Position numbers and translations under genes: made by a program. A stretch of 6,686 bases of DNA, taken from positions 1 through 6,686 of the forward strand of contig JBOGVU010000120.1 of the NCBI GenBank assembly GCA_050692915.1. Reading direction: 5' to 3'. Source of the stretch: CALAEC01 sp050692915 (GTDB taxonomy: Bacteria; Actinomycetota; UBA4738; CALAEC01). Below, one piece after another: positions 6,118 through 6,686 of this stretch; position 1 is the first letter of the stretch; every line of letters starts with the position of its first letter. The notes under the pieces are model-generated. The model had not been told where the DNA came from, did no database searches, and saw only the letters and a program-made list of their open reading frames with translations.

Positions 6118-6132
6118 GGGAGCCCCCGCGGA

Positions 6133-6138
6133 TAGGAT
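6133..6138 (+). promoter_or_regulatory. Putative -10 box of the cupredoxin lipoprotein gene
   Basis: TAGGAT matches TAnnnT and lies 35 bases before ATG 6174, with AAGGAGG (6158-6164) in between. It sits in a TAGGATGAG 9-mer identical to the one before the 2255 gene. No clear -35 is seen, and a second TAGGGAT at 6151 is possible. The 110-base gap 6064-6173 carries divergent promoters for this gene and the CsbD gene. Confidence 0.4.
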
Positions 6139-6173
6139 GAGTAGGAACCCTAGGGATAAGGAGGAACACGCCC

Positions 6174-6518
6174 ATGCGTATCGCACGGTTCACGATCGCC
6201 ATCGCGGCGGTGGCCCTGTTCGGGGCGGCCTGCGGCGGGGACGACGGCGGGAACGGGGGAGACGGCGGGGCCACCGACTCGGTGACGATGGTCGACAATG
6301 AGTTCCAGCCGTCCTCTTTCACGGCCGCATCCACCACCATCTCCGTGACGAACGACGGCCAGGCCCTGCACAGCTTCACTATTGCAGACGGCGACATCGA
6401 CCAGGACGTGCAGGCGGGGGAGAGCGCCGAGATCGACCTGTCGGGGCTCGACGCCGGCAGCTACGACCTCATCTGCAAGTACCACCCCGAGATGACGGGA
6501 TCCCTGACGGTCGAGTAG
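6174..6518 (+). CDS. Cupredoxin lipoprotein (amicyanin-type copper site)
   Basis: This complete 114-aa protein is a probable lipid-anchored blue copper protein on the outer face of the membrane. MRIARFTIAIAAVALFGAAC is a lipoprotein-type signal with Cys20 as the likely lipidated residue (GAAC, a slightly loose lipobox). A Gly/Asp-rich linker (21-33) follows. The cupredoxin domain spans about 35-114, with copper ligands His66 (in ALHSFTI) and Cys101, His104, Met107 (in ICKYHPEMTG). The C-x2-H-x2-M spacing is that of amicyanin and equals that of the cupredoxin encoded at 2560. The length is normal for a single-domain cupredoxin. The ATG has AAGGAGG at 6158-6164, nine bases away. A role in electron transfer or copper handling is inferred; the partner is unknown. 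The stop is 9 bases from the stop of the convergent hydrolase gene, with no hairpin between. Confidence 0.92.
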   Translation: MRIARFTIAIAAVALFGAACGGDDGGNGGDGGATDSVTMVDNEFQPSSFTAASTTISVTNDGQALHSFTIADGDIDQDVQAGESAEIDLSGLDAGSYDLICKYHPEMTGSLTVE

Positions 6519-6527
6519 CCGGCCGGG

Positions 6528-6686
6528 TCAGCGATCGCGGAAACGGGCGGCCAGGACCGCGGTGAGGCCGAGGTACTGGTCGCCCCATTCCGCGTTCGGC
6601 TCGATGTTCGTGGTCTCCATCCACTCGTTGAACGACACGATGAGCGCCTGGTCCGCGTAGCTCGCGGTGGCCGCGGCCCACTGGGC
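6528..6686 (-). CDS. GH99/GH71-like glycoside hydrolase, C-terminal end
   Basis: Only the last 52 residues are present; the start lies beyond the right edge, and TGA is at 6530-6528. The fragment contains ALIVSFNEWMETTNIEP (14-30), then AEWGDQYLGLTAVLAARF. The run 'S-F-N-E-W-x-E-x-T-x-I-E-P' followed by a 'GD-x-YL' helix is typical of the last barrel strand and helix of glycoside hydrolase families 99 and 71 and the related 'glycosyltransferase WbsX / GH99-like' proteins, which act on alpha-mannans or cell-surface glycans. Family members usually have His after the Trp (NEWHE); here it is Met23. The acidic residues Glu21 and Glu24 are kept. The substrate and any signal peptide cannot be judged from this end. 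Confidence 0.75.
   Translation of the reverse strand, partial: AQWAAATASYADQALIVSFNEWMETTNIEPNAEWGDQYLGLTAVLAARFRDR

Overview
The window is very GC-rich with dense open frames on both strands. Its genes look like those of a high-GC actinobacterium (Actinomycetota), probably an uncultivated lineage: several secreted or membrane-anchored proteins of unknown function, ANNNT-type -10 boxes close to starts, one probable leaderless gene and a GTG start. The class cannot be fixed from this sequence. No rRNA, tRNA, CRISPR array, transposase or phage gene was seen.

Layout from left to right. (1) The 3' end of a DUF899-like (thioredoxin-fold) gene on +. (2) An intergenic stretch with a hairpin. (3) On -, a secreted protein joining a DUF11 domain, degenerate RTX-like glycine/aspartate repeats and an M23-peptidase-like domain that lacks one zinc ligand. 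(4) Divergent from it on +, a secreted protein of unknown function, then a small soluble conserved-looking protein that probably starts leaderless. (5) A perfect 18-bp palindrome between convergent genes. (6) On -, a two-gene unit: a polytopic membrane protein, broken by a frameshift and lacking its N-terminus, followed by a cupredoxin with an amicyanin-type copper site and a C-terminal membrane anchor. (7) Facing away on +, a large exported LVIVD-like beta-propeller protein with a C-terminal anchor, also lacking its true 5' end. (8) A strong palindromic hairpin, then a CsbD stress protein on - with a sigma-B/sigma-F-like promoter. (9) On +, a second amicyanin-type cupredoxin, a lipoprotein. 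(10) On -, the C-terminus of a GH99/GH71-like glycoside hydrolase.

Most of the products act outside the cytoplasmic membrane. The centre of the window (about 2560-5823) reads as a possible copper/redox surface locus: an anchored cupredoxin, a multispanning membrane protein and a propeller with a conserved-looking set of histidines. The second cupredoxin, at 6174, may belong to the same physiology, but no pathway can be proven.

Two places look damaged and need checking against reads: a likely one-base deletion near 3380-3395, and a junction near 4082-4094 where two head-to-head genes both lose their 5' ends. No clear new defence or mobile system is visible. The most original points are the His-rich propeller beside cupredoxins and the M23-like domain with a substituted metal ligand.
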